DNA of 64,000 nucleotides from Heliophilum fasciatum (GCF_004341395.1 NZ_SLXT01000007.1:81158-145157), one strand, 5' to 3'. Shown: positions 8,411 through 18,456, counted from the stretch's first letter. The notes: a model not told the origin generated them from the letters alone. Program-made: numbers and translations.

Positions 8411-9781
8411 ATGGCCAAAAATGAGGTGAAGCTTGCCGTGGTGTCGGGGGCCAAGAAAGATTCAGGAACCGATAACAGAACCGATAACAGAACCGGTAAT
8501 AAAACCGATAATGGAGCCGGTAGCAGAACCGGTAGCAGAACCGGAATCGGGCAGTCGGCCGGGGTACCAGGGGGAAACCGAACGGGGCGGCGGCGATTTC
8601 AGCGGGGAACGGCGGATTTTTTTCAGCAGGAACGGGTGGCTTGTGCGCAGGCGCTGCTCAACCGACCCTGGATTAGCAAGGAAGACGATCCGGAACTGTT
8701 TCAGGCGATCAAGCAGCATTACGAGGAATTGCGCAGCTTTTTCCAGGAATATTGCGATCTGGTGTTGATCGTGACCCGCTATATGGCCAAATTGGACAAA
8801 TATCCGACAGTAGCCCATCCCTGGATGGGGTTTGAGGAGTTTACCCATTGCCGTGATTACACGTTGTTTGCCTTTTGCCTTTGGTACTTAGAAGGAAAAG
8901 GCGAATTGGAGCAGTTTCTCTTGACCGATATGATCGAGGAGATTCGCGATTATCTGGCCGGTGTCGACAGGGATATCGATATTGATTGGAACGTCTATGA
9001 TCATCGCTTGTCGATGGCCCGGGCGCTACGGAAACTGCGTGATCTGTCGATTGTCACGGCGGTAGACGGAGATGAAACCGAGTGGAGCCGCAGCGGCAAC
9101 GGTGAACATAATGTGCTTTATGAATGTGGACGAGCGCAATCTTTCCTATTGAGGCGCTTTCCCCGTGATTTGACGACGTACACTTCCATTGCGTCGTTAG
9201 GCGAAGGGGACTATGCCGATACCGATGAGGGGCGCGTGCGCCGGCGCCGTCACCGTGTGTTTCGTCGTTTGATCCAAGAACCGGTGGTTTATGACGGCGA
9301 TTGGACTGATGATGAGCGGCAGTATGTGTTGACGCAGCGGCGCTACCTGTTGGAGGCCCTGGAAAAGCACCTGGGTCTTACCGGTCAGCGGTACCGGGAA
9401 GGACTGCTGGTGTTTCACCCGGAGTTGTCGGGGGAGGCGCTGCTTTTTCCTACTGGCAAGGCGATCTCGGACATTGCGGTGCTTTTTGCCGGTGAACTTC
9501 GCCGGCGACGGGCGCAAGGCAAACCGGTGGGCTATGATGAAGGCGGCCGTTTGATCGTAACTTGTCAGGAAGTCGAAACGGTGCTCCATCACCTGCGGGA
9601 GCGGCACGGTCGCCTTTGGGGCAAAACGCAGCGGGAAGCGAAGCTGCGCGATTTGATGCAGGAGTTGTTTGACCACTTATCGGAGTGGAATCTGGGCGGT
9701 GTGGTTGATGACATGCATCGCTGGGTCGGCCCGGCGCTGGGACGCTTTATCGGTGACTATCAAGCCGATTTTGATGAGTGA
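8411..9781 (+). CDS. jetB: Wadjet JetB-like subunit (DUF2398/TIGR02678)
   Basis: 456 residues from ATG 8411, with a GAAAGGG site upstream; the longer open frame to 8129 overlaps jetA and is unlikely to be used. The body from about residue 70 (FFQQERVACAQALLNRPWIS to the C-terminal WVGPALGRFIGDY) is TIGR02678/DUF2398. It is the KITE-like accessory of the SMC complex, bridging JetA and JetC. Odd: residues about 19-47 are a low-complexity Asn-Arg-Thr-Gly/Asp run encoded by 12-bp tandem repeats, making a flexible N-terminal extension that I do not know from this family. Confidence 0.82.
   Translation: MAKNEVKLAVVSGAKKDSGTDNRTDNRTGNKTDNGAGSRTGSRTGIGQSAGVPGGNRTGRRRFQRGTADFFQQERVACAQALLNRPWISKEDDPELFQAIKQHYEELRSFFQEYCDLVLIVTRYMAKLDKYPTVAHPWMGFEEFTHCRDYTLFAFCLWYLEGKGELEQFLLTDMIEEIRDYLAGVDRDIDIDWNVYDHRLSMARALRKLRDLSIVTAVDGDETEWSRSGNGEHNVLYECGRAQSFLLRRFPRDLTTYTSIASLGEGDYADTDEGRVRRRRHRVFRRLIQEPVVYDGDWTDDERQYVLTQRRYLLEALEKHLGLTGQRYREGLLVFHPELSGEALLFPTGKAISDIAVLFAGELRRRRAQGKPVGYDEGGRLIVTCQEVETVLHHLRERHGRLWGKTQREAKLRDLMQELFDHLSEWNLGGVVDDMHRWVGPALGRFIGDYQADFDE
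8467..8550 (+). repeat. Seven 12-bp tandem repeats inside jetB
   Basis: Seven units of the type AACCGATAACAG / AACCGGTAGCAG in frame with jetB. Because 12 bp is a whole number of codons, slippage changes the linker length without a frameshift. Confidence 0.8.
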
Positions 9782-9818
9782 AAATATTGAGTGACGATGA
9801 TAAAGAGGGGATCGAATC

Positions 9819-12800
9819 ATGACGAGCGAGCGCTGGCGCATGGCGCGGGCAGGCATCTTGAATTTTTGGCATTACGATGAGGAAGCCGTGTTTCACCTAG
9901 AAGGGGGGCGTCTGATCCTGCGCGGCGCCAATGGCTCTGGCAAAAGTGTCACCATGCAAAGCTTTTTGCCGTTGGTTCTGGATGGGGACAAGCGGCCGCA
10001 CCGCCTTGACCCCTTTGGGTCCAAGGATCGCCGCATGGAATACTACTTGCTTGTCGACGATGAAGCCAATACCGATCGCACCGGGTATCTTTGGTTGGAG
10101 TTTTGCCAACCGGCGCGGGAGCGCTATCTGACGATTGGCATCGGTCTGCGGGCGCGGCGCAACAATCCGCAGATGGGCTTTTGGGGATTTGCCATCACCG
10201 ACAACCGGCGGATCGGGTATGATCTGCAGCTTTTTGAGCTGGATTACAGTGCGTCTAAGGAGCCGCAGAAAATTCCCTTGACGCGGCAAAAGCTGGCCGA
10301 GCAGATCAGCGACGGTGGGGAAGTGGTGGTCGAGCAAGGTAAGTACAAAGCGATGGTCAACCGCTTGCTGTTCGGCTATGGCGATCTGGACGGCTATAGT
10401 GAACTGCTGGACCTGTTGATTCAACTGCGCTCGCCGAAGCTCTCCAAGGATTTCAAACCAACGACGATCTATGAGATCTTGGGGAGTGCTTTGCCGCCGC
10501 TCCATGAGGAGGATTTGCGCCCGCTCTCGGAAGTACTTGATGATATGGATCAGATCAGCGATCGCTTGGAAGAACTAGAGCGCCATCGTGGTGAAACGGA
10601 AAAGCTGGCACAAGCCTATCAACGGTACAATGAGTTTACGTTATACACGTTGTCCAAGGAACTCACCACAGGGAAAGCCGAATGGGAAGCGGCGGAGGAA
10701 GAACTGCAACAAAGCGAAAGCCGTCTGCAACAGATCGAGGCACAATTGGCGGCGGAGCAATGCAGTTTGGAAGCGCAGAAAAAAGAATTACAAGCGTTAC
10801 AGGCGGAGCGGGATGTACTCAGTCAAAATGAGGCCTTTAATACCCAAGGGGAGTTGGATGCCAAGGGCGCCGATCGGGATTTTTTGGCGAAGAAAAAAAA
10901 GAGCGCCCAAGAACGATTAGAGACGATCGATAAATACCTGATCGAAGTGGCTGGACGCCGTGAAGCGGCGGAGCAAGCGCGGGAAAAAGCGGCGATCGAA
11001 CAGGCGCGCCTGTTGGCGGCCATGGGGCTGCTGGCTCAGCAGGCCGATTACAGGATGCATGAAGTGCACAGCCGCCCGTGGCAAGCGGGGATTCCTGCCG
11101 ATGAGGAACGCTTTGCTACGTGGCAGCGGGACATGGCAGACCACCGTGAACGGCTGGAAGCCGCAGAAACGCAGGCCCATCAGGTGACGGTCTTGGGTTT
11201 GCGAAAAAACGATGCAGAAGTGGCCGTAGGGGAAGCGCGCCGGGAAAAGGATCGGGCGGAAGACCGGGTAAAACAAGCGGAGCAACAATTGGAGACGGTC
11301 AAGGACGAAGTACAGCGTGCCTTTTTTGATTGGCGCCGCAGTTTGGTGCATTTGCCCTTGACCGACGAGGGCTTTCAAGCGGTCCTGCACCGCTTGGCCA
11401 AGTTTCCCGACGCCGATCTTCATCAGATCCAAGAACCGGTGCGTTTGGCGCTGGGGGAAGGGCAGCGCCGCTTGGCCGATGAGCGAGCAGGATGGAAGCA
11501 ACAAAAAGAAGCCCATGAGCAAAAGCGAGAGGAAATCGATGAGGAGCGCCGGCAGTGGTTGGCCCAAAAAGAACCGGAACCGCCGCGCAGCCGCCAACGG
11601 GAAGCGTACCGTAGCCAGCGGGCGGCTGCCGGGGAAGCCGGTGCGCCTTTTTATGCTTGTGTGGAATTTCGACCGGAAGTTGCTGAGGCGACGCGGGGCA
11701 GGTTGGAGGCGGCCCTGACGGAAGCGGGATTGCTGGATGCTTGGGTGGGAACGCAGGGCGTGAAGCTGGACGTTAAGCTGGAAAGGACGGGCAGTAGTGA
11801 ACTGATGGCGATGCCTGGCGGCGCACCTATCGATGAAACCTGGGTTGCTACGGAACCGTTGCTGCTGGGGACGACGTTGGCCGATTATCTTGTTCCCCTG
11901 GTGCCGCCGGACAGCGGTTTGGATAAAGGAAGCATTGATGATTTCTTGCGTACGCTCCGGATGGGGGACCGTGAAACGGTGCTCGCAGTCGGTGCAAGCG
12001 AGCTGGAACAAAATAGTACGGGAACCTGGTTTAGCGAGGATGGGGCCTACCGGCTCGGTAACCGGGTGGGGATGGCGGCACCGAAAGATGTTGCGGAATA
12101 TATCGGTCGAGAAAGCCGTCACCGGACCCGCCTGGCGCGGATCGCGGTGCTGGAAGCGTTGATCGAGGAAGAGACAAGGGCGATCGAAGCAGCGGCGGCG
12201 CATCTGACGGCGTTGGAGGAGCGTGAACAGGCGATCATGGCCGAAGTGGCGGCTTTGCCTGGTTTCTCCGGTTTATCCGATGCGGCTCGGATGCTTACGG
12301 AGGCGCACTTTTGTTTTACGATGGCTGACGATGAGTGCGGGCGCCGTGATCGGTTGTTTCGTCAGGCCGTGACGGACTTCCAGGCAGCCACGCTGGCACT
12401 CCATGAGTTGATGCGGGAGATGACGTTGCCGCGGGAAGAAAAAGCAATCCGGGCAGCACGAAGCCATTTTGAACAATACAGCGCGATCTGGCAGGCCTTA
12501 AAAACGGCGTGGAGCGCGTACCTTATGGCTGACCGGCAGTATGTCGGCGCAGCAGCCGATATTGAGAAATTTACCGTCCAAGCAGAGCAGCAAGAGCAGG
12601 AAATCGACGACTACCATGTTCAGTTACACCGGCTCGATGCGGAAATCGCTGCGTTGCAACGCCGGCTCAAGGAGATGGGGCTGGAGGACATCGTACGCCG
12701 CCGGGACGAATTGCGGCAGCAGATGCATCAACTGGAGGGAACGATCGCTTGGCGCAATGATCAGATACCGAAGTTGGCGGAGAAAAAGGGCGGAGCACGG

Positions 12801-14093
12801 AGTCAGGTAGAAAAAAATCTGGCGGAGCGACTGCATACCCAACGCCGGCTTCAGGACCGCCTGGGCAGGTGGCTTCAGGAGTGGCGTCGTGGGCTTTTGC
12901 CGGAATTGTCGGCCTTATGCCGAACGCTGTCTTCGAAAGTGCCATGGCGAGATCCGAATGAAATCAGATCCGATGCCGATGTCGTAGGGATGGCTGCCAG
13001 TCGAGGGACAGCGACCGCCGGTGGCCGGGCGGCTTGGGCCAATGAAGTAGAAGTGGCAGCTATGCACACGGCTGAGTTGGTGGTACAACATAGCAAAGGC
13101 CGCTGGGAAGCGCGTTTGGCCCAATCGGTAGCCAACGACTTGCACAGCATCTTGACGGATATTCGGCGAACCTTGTTTGAGTATGTGCCGGAATGGCGGG
13201 AAGACGAGGCGAGCGGGCGGATTCTTGTTTATTTTATGCGGGATCGCCAAAATCCCATTTCGCCGCGGCACCTCTTGGACGAACTGACCCGGGCGCGGGA
13301 AGAGCAGATGTTGCTGTTGGATCAAAAGGACCGGGAATTGTATGAGGAGATCATCATTCGGGCGGTAGGGAAAACGATTCGCAGCCGGATCCATCGTGCT
13401 GAGCAGTGGGTACAGCAAGTCAATGAACTGATGGGGCAGCGCAATACTTCCAGCGGGCTGCGGCTTCATCTCAAATGGGAACCCCGACCGGCGACGAATG
13501 AACGGGAACTGGACACGGCGGCGCTGGTGAAGCTCTTAAAGACGAATCCTGAACAGTTGCATGATGAAGACATTGATCGCATGGTGCGGCATTTTCGCTC
13601 CCGCATTGAGTGGGCCAAGCAGGAATCGGAAGCCAAGGACTCGTTGCGCCATTGGGTCAATCAATTGCTCGATTATCGCCGCTGGTTTCGTTTTGTGCTG
13701 CACTATGAAAAGGGTGAGTCGCCGCGCCGGGAATTGACCGATTCGCGGTTCAACGTGTTGAGCGGCGGCGAAAAAGCGATGAGTATGTATATACCGCTGT
13801 TCGCGGCGACGTATTCGCGCTTTAACGATGCCCGCCCGGATGCGCCCCATATTATCTCGCTGGATGAGGCTTTTGCCGGCGTCGATGACGAGAATGTTCG
13901 TGATATGTTTGATTTGCTGACGCAGATGGATTTTGATTATATGATGACAAGTCAGGTGCTGTGGGGCTGTTATGATACGGTGCCGGCGTTGTCGATTTAT
14001 GAGGTTTTCCGGCCGAAAGATGTGAAGTTTGTGACGCTTTTCCAGTATCGTTGGAATGGGGAGCAAAGGCAGCTTGTGGAGAACAGTGCCTAA
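9819..14093 (+). CDS. jetC: Wadjet JetC-like SMC ATPase (TIGR02680)
   Basis: 1424 residues, full length for TIGR02680. Walker A GANGSGKS at residues 36-43. Long coiled coils fill about residues 260-600 and 780-1100, with a globular hinge-like segment near residues 620-720. The ABC signature LSGGEKAM is near residue 1313 and Walker B IISLDEAFAGVDDEN near 1343. It is the motor that loads on and extrudes DNA in Wadjet; head-head ATP sandwiching drives the cycle. All key ATPase motifs are intact, so the system is probably functional. It starts 37 bp after jetB with AGAGGGG upstream. Confidence 0.9.
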   Translation: MTSERWRMARAGILNFWHYDEEAVFHLEGGRLILRGANGSGKSVTMQSFLPLVLDGDKRPHRLDPFGSKDRRMEYYLLVDDEANTDRTGYLWLEFCQPARERYLTIGIGLRARRNNPQMGFWGFAITDNRRIGYDLQLFELDYSASKEPQKIPLTRQKLAEQISDGGEVVVEQGKYKAMVNRLLFGYGDLDGYSELLDLLIQLRSPKLSKDFKPTTIYEILGSALPPLHEEDLRPLSEVLDDMDQISDRLEELERHRGETEKLAQAYQRYNEFTLYTLSKELTTGKAEWEAAEEELQQSESRLQQIEAQLAAEQCSLEAQKKELQALQAERDVLSQNEAFNTQGELDAKGADRDFLAKKKKSAQERLETIDKYLIEVAGRREAAEQAREKAAIEQARLLAAMGLLAQQADYRMHEVHSRPWQAGIPADEERFATWQRDMADHRERLEAAETQAHQVTVLGLRKNDAEVAVGEARREKDRAEDRVKQAEQQLETVKDEVQRAFFDWRRSLVHLPLTDEGFQAVLHRLAKFPDADLHQIQEPVRLALGEGQRRLADERAGWKQQKEAHEQKREEIDEERRQWLAQKEPEPPRSRQREAYRSQRAAAGEAGAPFYACVEFRPEVAEATRGRLEAALTEAGLLDAWVGTQGVKLDVKLERTGSSELMAMPGGAPIDETWVATEPLLLGTTLADYLVPLVPPDSGLDKGSIDDFLRTLRMGDRETVLAVGASELEQNSTGTWFSEDGAYRLGNRVGMAAPKDVAEYIGRESRHRTRLARIAVLEALIEEETRAIEAAAAHLTALEEREQAIMAEVAALPGFSGLSDAARMLTEAHFCFTMADDECGRRDRLFRQAVTDFQAATLALHELMREMTLPREEKAIRAARSHFEQYSAIWQALKTAWSAYLMADRQYVGAAADIEKFTVQAEQQEQEIDDYHVQLHRLDAEIAALQRRLKEMGLEDIVRRRDELRQQMHQLEGTIAWRNDQIPKLAEKKGGARSQVEKNLAERLHTQRRLQDRLGRWLQEWRRGLLPELSALCRTLSSKVPWRDPNEIRSDADVVGMAASRGTATAGGRAAWANEVEVAAMHTAELVVQHSKGRWEARLAQSVANDLHSILTDIRRTLFEYVPEWREDEASGRILVYFMRDRQNPISPRHLLDELTRAREEQMLLLDQKDRELYEEIIIRAVGKTIRSRIHRAEQWVQQVNELMGQRNTSSGLRLHLKWEPRPATNERELDTAALVKLLKTNPEQLHDEDIDRMVRHFRSRIEWAKQESEAKDSLRHWVNQLLDYRRWFRFVLHYEKGESPRRELTDSRFNVLSGGEKAMSMYIPLFAATYSRFNDARPDAPHIISLDEAFAGVDDENVRDMFDLLTQMDFDYMMTSQVLWGCYDTVPALSIYEVFRPKDVKFVTLFQYRWNGEQRQLVENSA

Positions 14094-14204
14094 AGAGGGA
14101 TGGGGAAAACGGTAACAAGATAGCCGGGCGGATATTAATGGATTGATTTTTGGCAGAGCATCAACATAGCAAAGAGCCAAAGATATTGGGGGGATGGGGA
14201 ACAG

Positions 14205-15743
14205 ATGGAGCCGGTTGGGTTGCCAGATGATTTGCGGCGGTATCTTGCGCAACCGGGACTGGTACAACTTTTGCGCGCAGCCCGCGAACGGGTGGAGGCG
14301 CTGGGGCGTATCGGCGGATCGTTGCGGTTAGCGAACCTGACGGTGGAGGCGGGAGACCGGCTCGATGGTTTTTTTGGGCGCCATATCCCGATGGAGCGTG
14401 GGCCCGTTACGATCAGGTTAGCGGAAATTGATCAAGTGTTGCAGCGCAGTCGCTGGCAGGTGACACTGACGAAAGTTCTTGAGGGCATTGACGGACCAAT
14501 CCGACTTCGCCCGCAGCAACGACAGCAGTGCCGGCAAGCCTGGAAAGCGTTATTGGCAGGTGTGCAGGTACAAGTATCGGGGCCGGCGCGGGAATGGGTG
14601 GAGGCGATAGCGGCAGGAGGAACCGGCGGCTATCGAATCTTGAAAAGTGCTTTTGATCAGGACCCGGCGGCAGCGGAACGACAGCTTTGGGCGGTTGTGA
14701 CGGCGCTGGAACGATTAGAGCCGATGCAGGGAGAGACGGAATGGCGAGGCGATATCGATGCAGCGGCTTCGGGGGAAAGTGCGGACGTTTTGGCGGATAA
14801 ATCGGTAGTGTGGGGAAACCGTACAAGCCGATCGGGAAGGATGGGCCGTCTGCCGATTTTTGCTGCGGAAATTACAGGTGATCCTCATGCGTTTGATCGC
14901 GATACACCGTTAGGGCGCTTGTTTTATGCGGCCTTGGTTTTTTGGTTGCGGCGGGAGGAGCAGGGAGCGGCAGAATCGGAGGAATCGGAAGAGGCAGAAG
15001 CCACGGTAACGGAATCGGTGAAGGATAGCGATGCCAAGAGCGTGGGGACTTCTTCGGCGGAAGTGCATCGCACACTGTTACAGGAAGCGGGGCTGGAGGG
15101 GGATGACATTTCTTCGTTTGTCAGTGTCTTTGGACTCGTGGCGCTTCCCGATGATCCCCTAGCCCCGCTGTTGAAAGCTGCTTATCAGGCGGGGCAACCG
15201 ATTAACTTGACTTTGCGCAATCTGCAAGGAGGCATCAAACAAGGGAAAGCGATTCGCCGCTGGGCGATGGTAGCAGGACAAGCTGTGTATATCGTGGAGA
15301 ATCCGGCAATTTTTTCGGCGCTTTTGGATCGGTATGCGGAGCTACGGGGGCAACGGAACGCGGTTGTGACGGCGCCGTTGATCTGTTCCAGTGGCCAGCT
15401 TTCAATGGCGGCGCTTTGGTTATTGGATAGTTTGATAACGGCGGGATGTCAGCTTTATTACAGCGGTGATTTTGACCGTAAGGGTCTGGAGATTGCGCTG
15501 CAGTTGACTCGCAGGTATAAAATCGGTAACGGTGTTGGAGCCTTTCAAACATGGCGCTTTAATCAAGAGACATATCGAAGAGCGAAAAAAGCGATTCATT
15601 TCTCGGATGAAGATAGGGAATGTTTTGAAGGGATGACAATACCATGGGATCGGGAACTGCCAAAACTCTTGGCTAAAACCGGTATGGTCGCTTACCAAGA
15701 GAATTTTTGGGCGGAGTTAGCGATGGATTGGCTGGGAGAATAA
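14205..15743 (+). CDS. jetD: Wadjet JetD-like Toprim nuclease (DUF2399/TIGR02679)
   Basis: 512 residues. The N-terminal half is the DUF3323-like arm and the C-terminal half the DUF2399 Toprim-like domain: Glu-containing strand near VVTAPLICSSGQ, then LYYSGDFDRKGLEIA with the DxD metal site, as in topoisomerase VI A-type folds. Known: JetD is the endonuclease that cuts circular plasmids held by the JetABC motor. It is separated from jetC by 111 bp, the only sizeable gap in the operon. Internal residues about 250-280 form an acidic low-complexity stretch. Confidence 0.85.
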   Translation: MEPVGLPDDLRRYLAQPGLVQLLRAARERVEALGRIGGSLRLANLTVEAGDRLDGFFGRHIPMERGPVTIRLAEIDQVLQRSRWQVTLTKVLEGIDGPIRLRPQQRQQCRQAWKALLAGVQVQVSGPAREWVEAIAAGGTGGYRILKSAFDQDPAAAERQLWAVVTALERLEPMQGETEWRGDIDAAASGESADVLADKSVVWGNRTSRSGRMGRLPIFAAEITGDPHAFDRDTPLGRLFYAALVFWLRREEQGAAESEESEEAEATVTESVKDSDAKSVGTSSAEVHRTLLQEAGLEGDDISSFVSVFGLVALPDDPLAPLLKAAYQAGQPINLTLRNLQGGIKQGKAIRRWAMVAGQAVYIVENPAIFSALLDRYAELRGQRNAVVTAPLICSSGQLSMAALWLLDSLITAGCQLYYSGDFDRKGLEIALQLTRRYKIGNGVGAFQTWRFNQETYRRAKKAIHFSDEDRECFEGMTIPWDRELPKLLAKTGMVAYQENFWAELAMDWLGE

Positions 15744-15805
15744 ATGGGGAAAAACGGTATGGGACGGGCCGATCGGGAAGCGACGGAAAATTGTGATGCC
15801 ACAAA

Positions 15806-15842
15806 AAAGCACCCTTGGCCGTTCATTGGCCAAGGGTGCTTG
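15806..15842 (+). terminator. Terminator of the jet operon
   Basis: AAGCACCCTTGGCC / GGCCAAGGGTGCTT hairpin with A-rich and T-rich flanks, 65 bp after jetD. Confidence 0.75.
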
Positions 15843-15905
15843 AATTTTCATTTGTTAATGCCATTGCCAAGTATCTAAGTGCGGACCTAGTTGTGAAGCC
15901 ATAGA

Positions 15906-15980
15906 AAAACACCCCCTATGGATAATTTTCGAATTTTATCCTAGGAGGTGTTTGTTGTTTTACTGCCCGCCAAACGGGCA
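15906..15980. repeat. Two adjacent hairpins between jet and cooS
   Basis: First, AAACACC(C)CCTATGGATAA with its complement TTATCCTAGGAGGTGTTT (15906-15955). Directly after it, TGCCCG-ccaaa-CGGGCA (15963-15980). They lie at the junction between the Wadjet cassette and the CO dehydrogenase operon and could be terminators for transcripts from either side or the scar of a mobile element. No transposase is present. The remaining bases to 16094 show nothing recognisable. Confidence 0.5.
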
Positions 15981-16094
15981 CTTCAATTTAATAAGGATAA
16001 AGATTGATGGCTCTTTCGACAGTTATTCAAGACAACTGCTATTTGAGACACTCTTTAGGCCGATTGCTGGAAATTCCATACACCATCCGGACTA

Positions 16095-17963
16095 TCACCC
16101 CAGCCCCAGTCCCTTTCGACGATCACTGATAATCTCTTCCAGGATATCCGCCGCTTTAACGAAATCACCTTCAATGATTAACTGCCCACCAGTCAATTCC
16201 TTCAGATCGCTCGTCAACACTTGCGTAGCCAGTGTACTGCCCGTGACAAAAGGCGGCGTGGCTACGTGGAGCGGGAGACCCAGCGCAAGTCCAAAAGCGC
16301 CGTCAGCCAAGGCCTGCTCTTCCAGCCACTGCGGTGCCGAGAGAACCAGCGGCAATTGGGGAATATCGATCTGCAGATATGCGGCCAATTCGGCGGCGAT
16401 CATCTCTAAGCGGCCGATCGACAAGCAAGGGCCGAAGTTCAGCACCGGCGGGATGCCGAGGCTTTCACAAACAGAGCGCAAGTTTTCCCCAGCCAAAGCG
16501 GCGGCCGAAGGCGACATCAAACCGACGTTCTCTAAGCCGCCACTGGAACAACCGGCCGATAGCACCAGGATGTCGCGCTTGATCAGTTCTTTGGTCAGTT
16601 CGACCGTATAGACATCGTGGCCCATCGTGGTCAGGTTCGAACAGCCCACAACAGCGGCAATACCTTTGATTTTCCCCGATGCGATCAGGTCGATCAGCGG
16701 TTTCCATGAGTAGCCCAAAAACTTTTTCAAGGATTTTTCGCTCAAACCGGTTAGTACATCATCGTGGCCATGATCGCGGGGGATGTGGATCTTCACGGTG
16801 CTTCGTCGGCTGGTGTAGCTGTTGAGCGCCTCGTCGACGATCCGATCAGCCAATTCCCCGGCGTCTTTCATCGAAAAGGGTGTATAGTGCGCATTGGCTT
16901 TTTTGGCGACGCTGTCGAGACAGAATTGAGGAACTTGATACTTTTCGGCCAGCGGTTCGAGGCCGGGCATGGAACAATTAAACTCTGTCAGGATGATGTC
17001 AATGGCACCGGTGGTGATCAACGCCTCACTGGTGAAGTTATTGCCAGTGTGGCCGGCAAAGACGTTAGCGCAATGTTCGCCCCGCAACTGCATATCTTGT
17101 CCGACACAGGTGGAACCGATGAGCTTGAAGCCTTGGGCACCGACCGCTTGGGCTTTAGCGATGACATCAGGGGCGGCAAGCTTTTCTTGTAATAAGGCGA
17201 ACATGGAATGCTGGTGACCGGTGGCCATGATGTTTATGTACGCTTCATCGACCACCTTAAAGCCCACCGCAGCCTGCCGGATCACCGGTTCGCCCAGCAT
17301 GATATCGTTAAGCAGATTGGTCATCGTCAAACCAAAGAGGCCCGTCGAGATCCCCAGGTTTAACGCATTGAGCAGCATGTCCACCGGGTCGCTGCTTAAG
17401 TTCGTCGATGTTTTAACAATGGCATCGAACACTTCCGCTTTCGCTCCGCCCGGGAGGATGCCTAACTCTTTCCACCGCTCATACCGCGGTGCATAGGCTA
17501 GCTTTTCGACGAGTTCCATTTTTTCATCTTTCGATTTATAGAGATCGGCAAGAATTTTTTGCGCTACCTGTACGGCTTTTTCATGGTGATCGGCCGTTTC
17601 AATGCCGAACGACGCGGCCAGTTCATGCAGGGTTTCAGCGCCTTTGATGTCGCCGCGGATCTCGCCAAGATGTTTCAGGTTTTTCGCCGTGTTTTCCGCC
17701 ACATGCAGATAACAGGCCGATCCTGCAGCTACGGCGCGCAGAAAATTCCGTGTCACGATTGTGTCGGCTGTTGCTCCACAGATGCCGCGCGGTGCCGAAG
17801 GCGTGATCTTACAGGGTCCGTTGGAACATAATTTGCAACAGATCCCTTGTTGCCCGAATTGACACTTGTTCTTTTGGCCCCGCACCCGATGAAAAGACGT
17901 TTCATCGCCTTTTTCTTTCATAAATTTAAGCAGCTTTTTATCGGCGGATGTACACATTCCCAT
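16095..17963 (-). CDS. cooS: Divergent Ni-dependent carbon monoxide dehydrogenase catalytic subunit
   Basis: 622 residues from ATG 17963; ATG 17972 sits too close to AAAAGGAGC. The enzyme interconverts CO and CO2 at a Ni-Fe-S C-cluster. The B-cluster motif is present (CQFGQQGICCKLCSNGPC). All six expected C-cluster ligands can be placed: His in GHQH, Cys in TCVGQD, NCSMPG, GCSNLTT, GCSSGG and GPCLSIG. Odd: the position I align with the catalytic Lys (EKA in typical CooS) reads EEQALADG, with Gln, and the proton-relay His segment reads CYLHVAEN instead of HSDHGR-like. It follows rrf2 in the same operon. Most likely a minority CODH clade, possibly with altered activity. Confidence 0.85.
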   Translation of the reverse strand: MGMCTSADKKLLKFMKEKGDETSFHRVRGQKNKCQFGQQGICCKLCSNGPCKITPSAPRGICGATADTIVTRNFLRAVAAGSACYLHVAENTAKNLKHLGEIRGDIKGAETLHELAASFGIETADHHEKAVQVAQKILADLYKSKDEKMELVEKLAYAPRYERWKELGILPGGAKAEVFDAIVKTSTNLSSDPVDMLLNALNLGISTGLFGLTMTNLLNDIMLGEPVIRQAAVGFKVVDEAYINIMATGHQHSMFALLQEKLAAPDVIAKAQAVGAQGFKLIGSTCVGQDMQLRGEHCANVFAGHTGNNFTSEALITTGAIDIILTEFNCSMPGLEPLAEKYQVPQFCLDSVAKKANAHYTPFSMKDAGELADRIVDEALNSYTSRRSTVKIHIPRDHGHDDVLTGLSEKSLKKFLGYSWKPLIDLIASGKIKGIAAVVGCSNLTTMGHDVYTVELTKELIKRDILVLSAGCSSGGLENVGLMSPSAAALAGENLRSVCESLGIPPVLNFGPCLSIGRLEMIAAELAAYLQIDIPQLPLVLSAPQWLEEQALADGAFGLALGLPLHVATPPFVTGSTLATQVLTSDLKELTGGQLIIEGDFVKAADILEEIISDRRKGLGLG

Positions 17964-17990
17964 TACATACATGCTCCTTTTGATATCAAT

Positions 17991-18003
17991 CTATACCTTT
18001 TAA
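17991..18003. promoter_or_regulatory. Candidate Rrf2 binding site before cooS
   Basis: CTATACCTTTTAA between rrf2 and cooS closely matches CTATACCTTAA (18475-18485) just upstream of rrf2. A motif shared at both genes of an autoregulated pair is a reasonable operator candidate. Inference only. Confidence 0.4.
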
Positions 18004-18039
18004 GTGTAGTTTAGGGGCGTAAAAAGATAATCAACAAAA

Positions 18040-18456
18040 CTATGATTCGTATTTGATCAAATCAGCAAATGTTACCCGTGCTAAGTCTCTTAAAAAGCGC
18101 TCTTGAATTTGCGAAAGTGCCAAATGTACTTGGCATTCTGTTTTATCTGTAACAAGGTTGCAGAACTGAATATTACCCAGGCAGGGATTTACATAGATGG
18201 GGCCTTCGATCGCCTCAATTACATCTTTGAGACTGATCTCGCCAGGAAGTCGATTCAGCGCAAAGCCGCCGTGGCTTCCCCGGTAGGACTTGAGCAGGTC
18301 GGCATGATGAAGCTTTCTGAGCAGCTTCAACAAAAAACGGAGCGGAATGGCCTGGGTTTCGGCGATTCGCTGAGCTTCAATAATATCACCATATTCTGCC
18401 TTAGATAGGTAGGCGATCACTCGCAGCGCATAATCGGACTCCTGTGTTATCTTCAT
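18040..18456 (-). CDS. Rrf2-family Fe-S transcriptional regulator
   Basis: 138 residues, the usual size. The N-terminal winged helix-turn-helix (SDYALRVIAYLSK, RFLLKLLRKL, GSHGGFALNR) is typical of Rrf2. Three cysteines in NPCLGNIQFC and TEC are spaced for an Fe-S cluster, so it should sense redox state, iron, NO or CO-related signals. It lies 76 bp upstream of cooS on the same strand, so it probably controls this operon and itself. Confidence 0.85.
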   Translation of the reverse strand: MKITQESDYALRVIAYLSKAEYGDIIEAQRIAETQAIPLRFLLKLLRKLHHADLLKSYRGSHGGFALNRLPGEISLKDVIEAIEGPIYVNPCLGNIQFCNLVTDKTECQVHLALSQIQERFLRDLARVTFADLIKYES

